A program made the position numbers and the translations under genes. A stretch of DNA of 64,000 bases. It comes from Planctomycetaceae bacterium (GTDB lineage Bacteria; Planctomycetota; Planctomycetia; Pirellulales; Pirellulaceae). The DNA lies in assembly GCA_002723275.1 (NCBI GenBank), contig PBNZ01000019.1, positions 124,001-188,000 of the forward strand, read 5' to 3'. The notes under the pieces were generated by a model. The model was given only the letters and a program-made list of their open reading frames with translations, did not search any database and had not been told where the DNA came from. Shown here one piece after another: positions 63,816 through 64,000 of this stretch. Numbering within the stretch: the stretch's first letter is position 1; each line of letters begins with the position of its first letter.

Positions 63816-64000
63816 TGCGTTCCATGATTGACTCCTGGCGTGGAGCTTCTGTGTCGCGGTGCATCATCGTACTGCTCGCGGTTCTCGTACTCGCCGTCAT
63901 GGCCTTCGGTGGCAGTTTGAAGGGATCCATGGCGACTGAAGGTCCGTCCGATTACAGCCAAATTGCCGCTGAAGTTGAGGCGTCTGCGGATGCTCCTTTG
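63815..64000 (+). CDS. Start of a second pnt gene or other downstream gene (partial)
   Basis: The ATG at 63815 overlaps the pntA stop. Sixty-two codons are visible: a polar start, one hydrophobic segment (about residues 17-32) and then a hydrophilic stretch (GSLKGSMATEGPSDYSQ). By position this should be pntAB, the small transmembrane subunit, but that usually begins straight with its helices; here a signal-anchor-like leader and polar region come first. It could be an N-terminal extension of pntAB. The gene runs out of the window. Confidence 0.75.
   Translation, partial: MRSMIDSWRGASVSRCIIVLLAVLVLAVMAFGGSLKGSMATEGPSDYSQIAAEVEASADAPL

Noticed and set aside
1-64000. CRISPR arrays, insertion sequences, prophage, attachment sites
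   Set aside because: No regularly spaced direct repeats, transposase or integrase motifs, or terminal inverted repeats were seen on either strand.

Overview
The window looks like chromosomal DNA of a planctomycete, probably in or near the Pirellulales. The grounds are the lineage-typical gene sets: paired DUF1549/DUF1553 (PSCyt-type) and DUF1501 proteins, a PPC-domain surface protein beside one of those pairs, a sulfatase with neighbouring sialidase and pectate lyase, a LamG/dockerin-like PEP-CTERM protein, a second large Hsp70, and Tat/RRDFL leaders. GC content is moderate, genes lie on both strands, and there are many short co-directional units joined by 4-nt stop/start overlaps. I see no rRNA, CRISPR array, insertion sequence, phage or plasmid module.

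Layout. 1-5.9 kb: edge of a secreted-protein gene (-), a SET-domain protein (-), a two-gene ABC exporter (+), and a three-PAS FixL-like kinase with a lone receiver (+), closed by a strong bidirectional terminator. 6-13 kb (-): a Tat-exported Gfo/Idh/MocA oxidoreductase, a CP-ATP-grasp/alpha-E fusion coupled to a transglutaminase-like protein, and an N-acyl-D-amino-acid deacylase-type amidohydrolase without its HxH motif. 13-17 kb (+): a DUF1549/DUF1553 + DUF1501 pair interrupted by one clear and one possible single-base frameshift in G5 tracts. 17-21.6 kb (-): an MprF-like lysyl-phospholipid synthase coupled to a rhomboid-like protein, then a ZIP transporter with a His-repeat tail. 22-28.5 kb: a small membrane protein and MtfA (+), then an intact DUF1549/DUF1553-DUF1501-PPC operon (-).

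28.5-39.6 kb holds carbohydrate-related secreted proteins (sialidase, PQQ-like propeller, PL10 pectate lyase, sulfatase), a small Tyr/His-rich secreted protein, a BtpA-like TIM barrel, an enolase-superfamily enzyme resembling cis-hydroxyproline dehydratases next to an Xaa-Pro-type peptidase, and a LamG/dockerin/PEP-CTERM protein. 39.6-45.2 kb (-): a large Hsp70 and a GT2/polytopic membrane protein pair. 45.5-49.3 kb: a MoxR-like AAA ATPase with a 626-residue partner of unknown family, facing an acidic unknown protein. 49.6-51.8 kb: an atypical CDGSH protein, then CPXCG, rhomboid protease, YjbQ and DUF4186 genes. 51.8-64 kb: a solitary DUF1501, a 59-aa protein, a lipoprotein, two active-site-complete ClpPs and trigger factor, tRNA-Gly(GCC) with its promoter, an FHA protein, a DUF255 thioredoxin-fold lipoprotein, and the start of a pnt transhydrogenase operon.

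None of the loci can be shown from sequence alone to be a new system. The best candidates are the MoxR + unknown pair (45.5-48.4 kb), the CP-ATP-grasp/alpha-E/transglutaminase unit (7.6-11 kb) and the MprF + rhomboid-like pair (17.3-20.5 kb). All functional calls rest on motif recognition; no database search was run.
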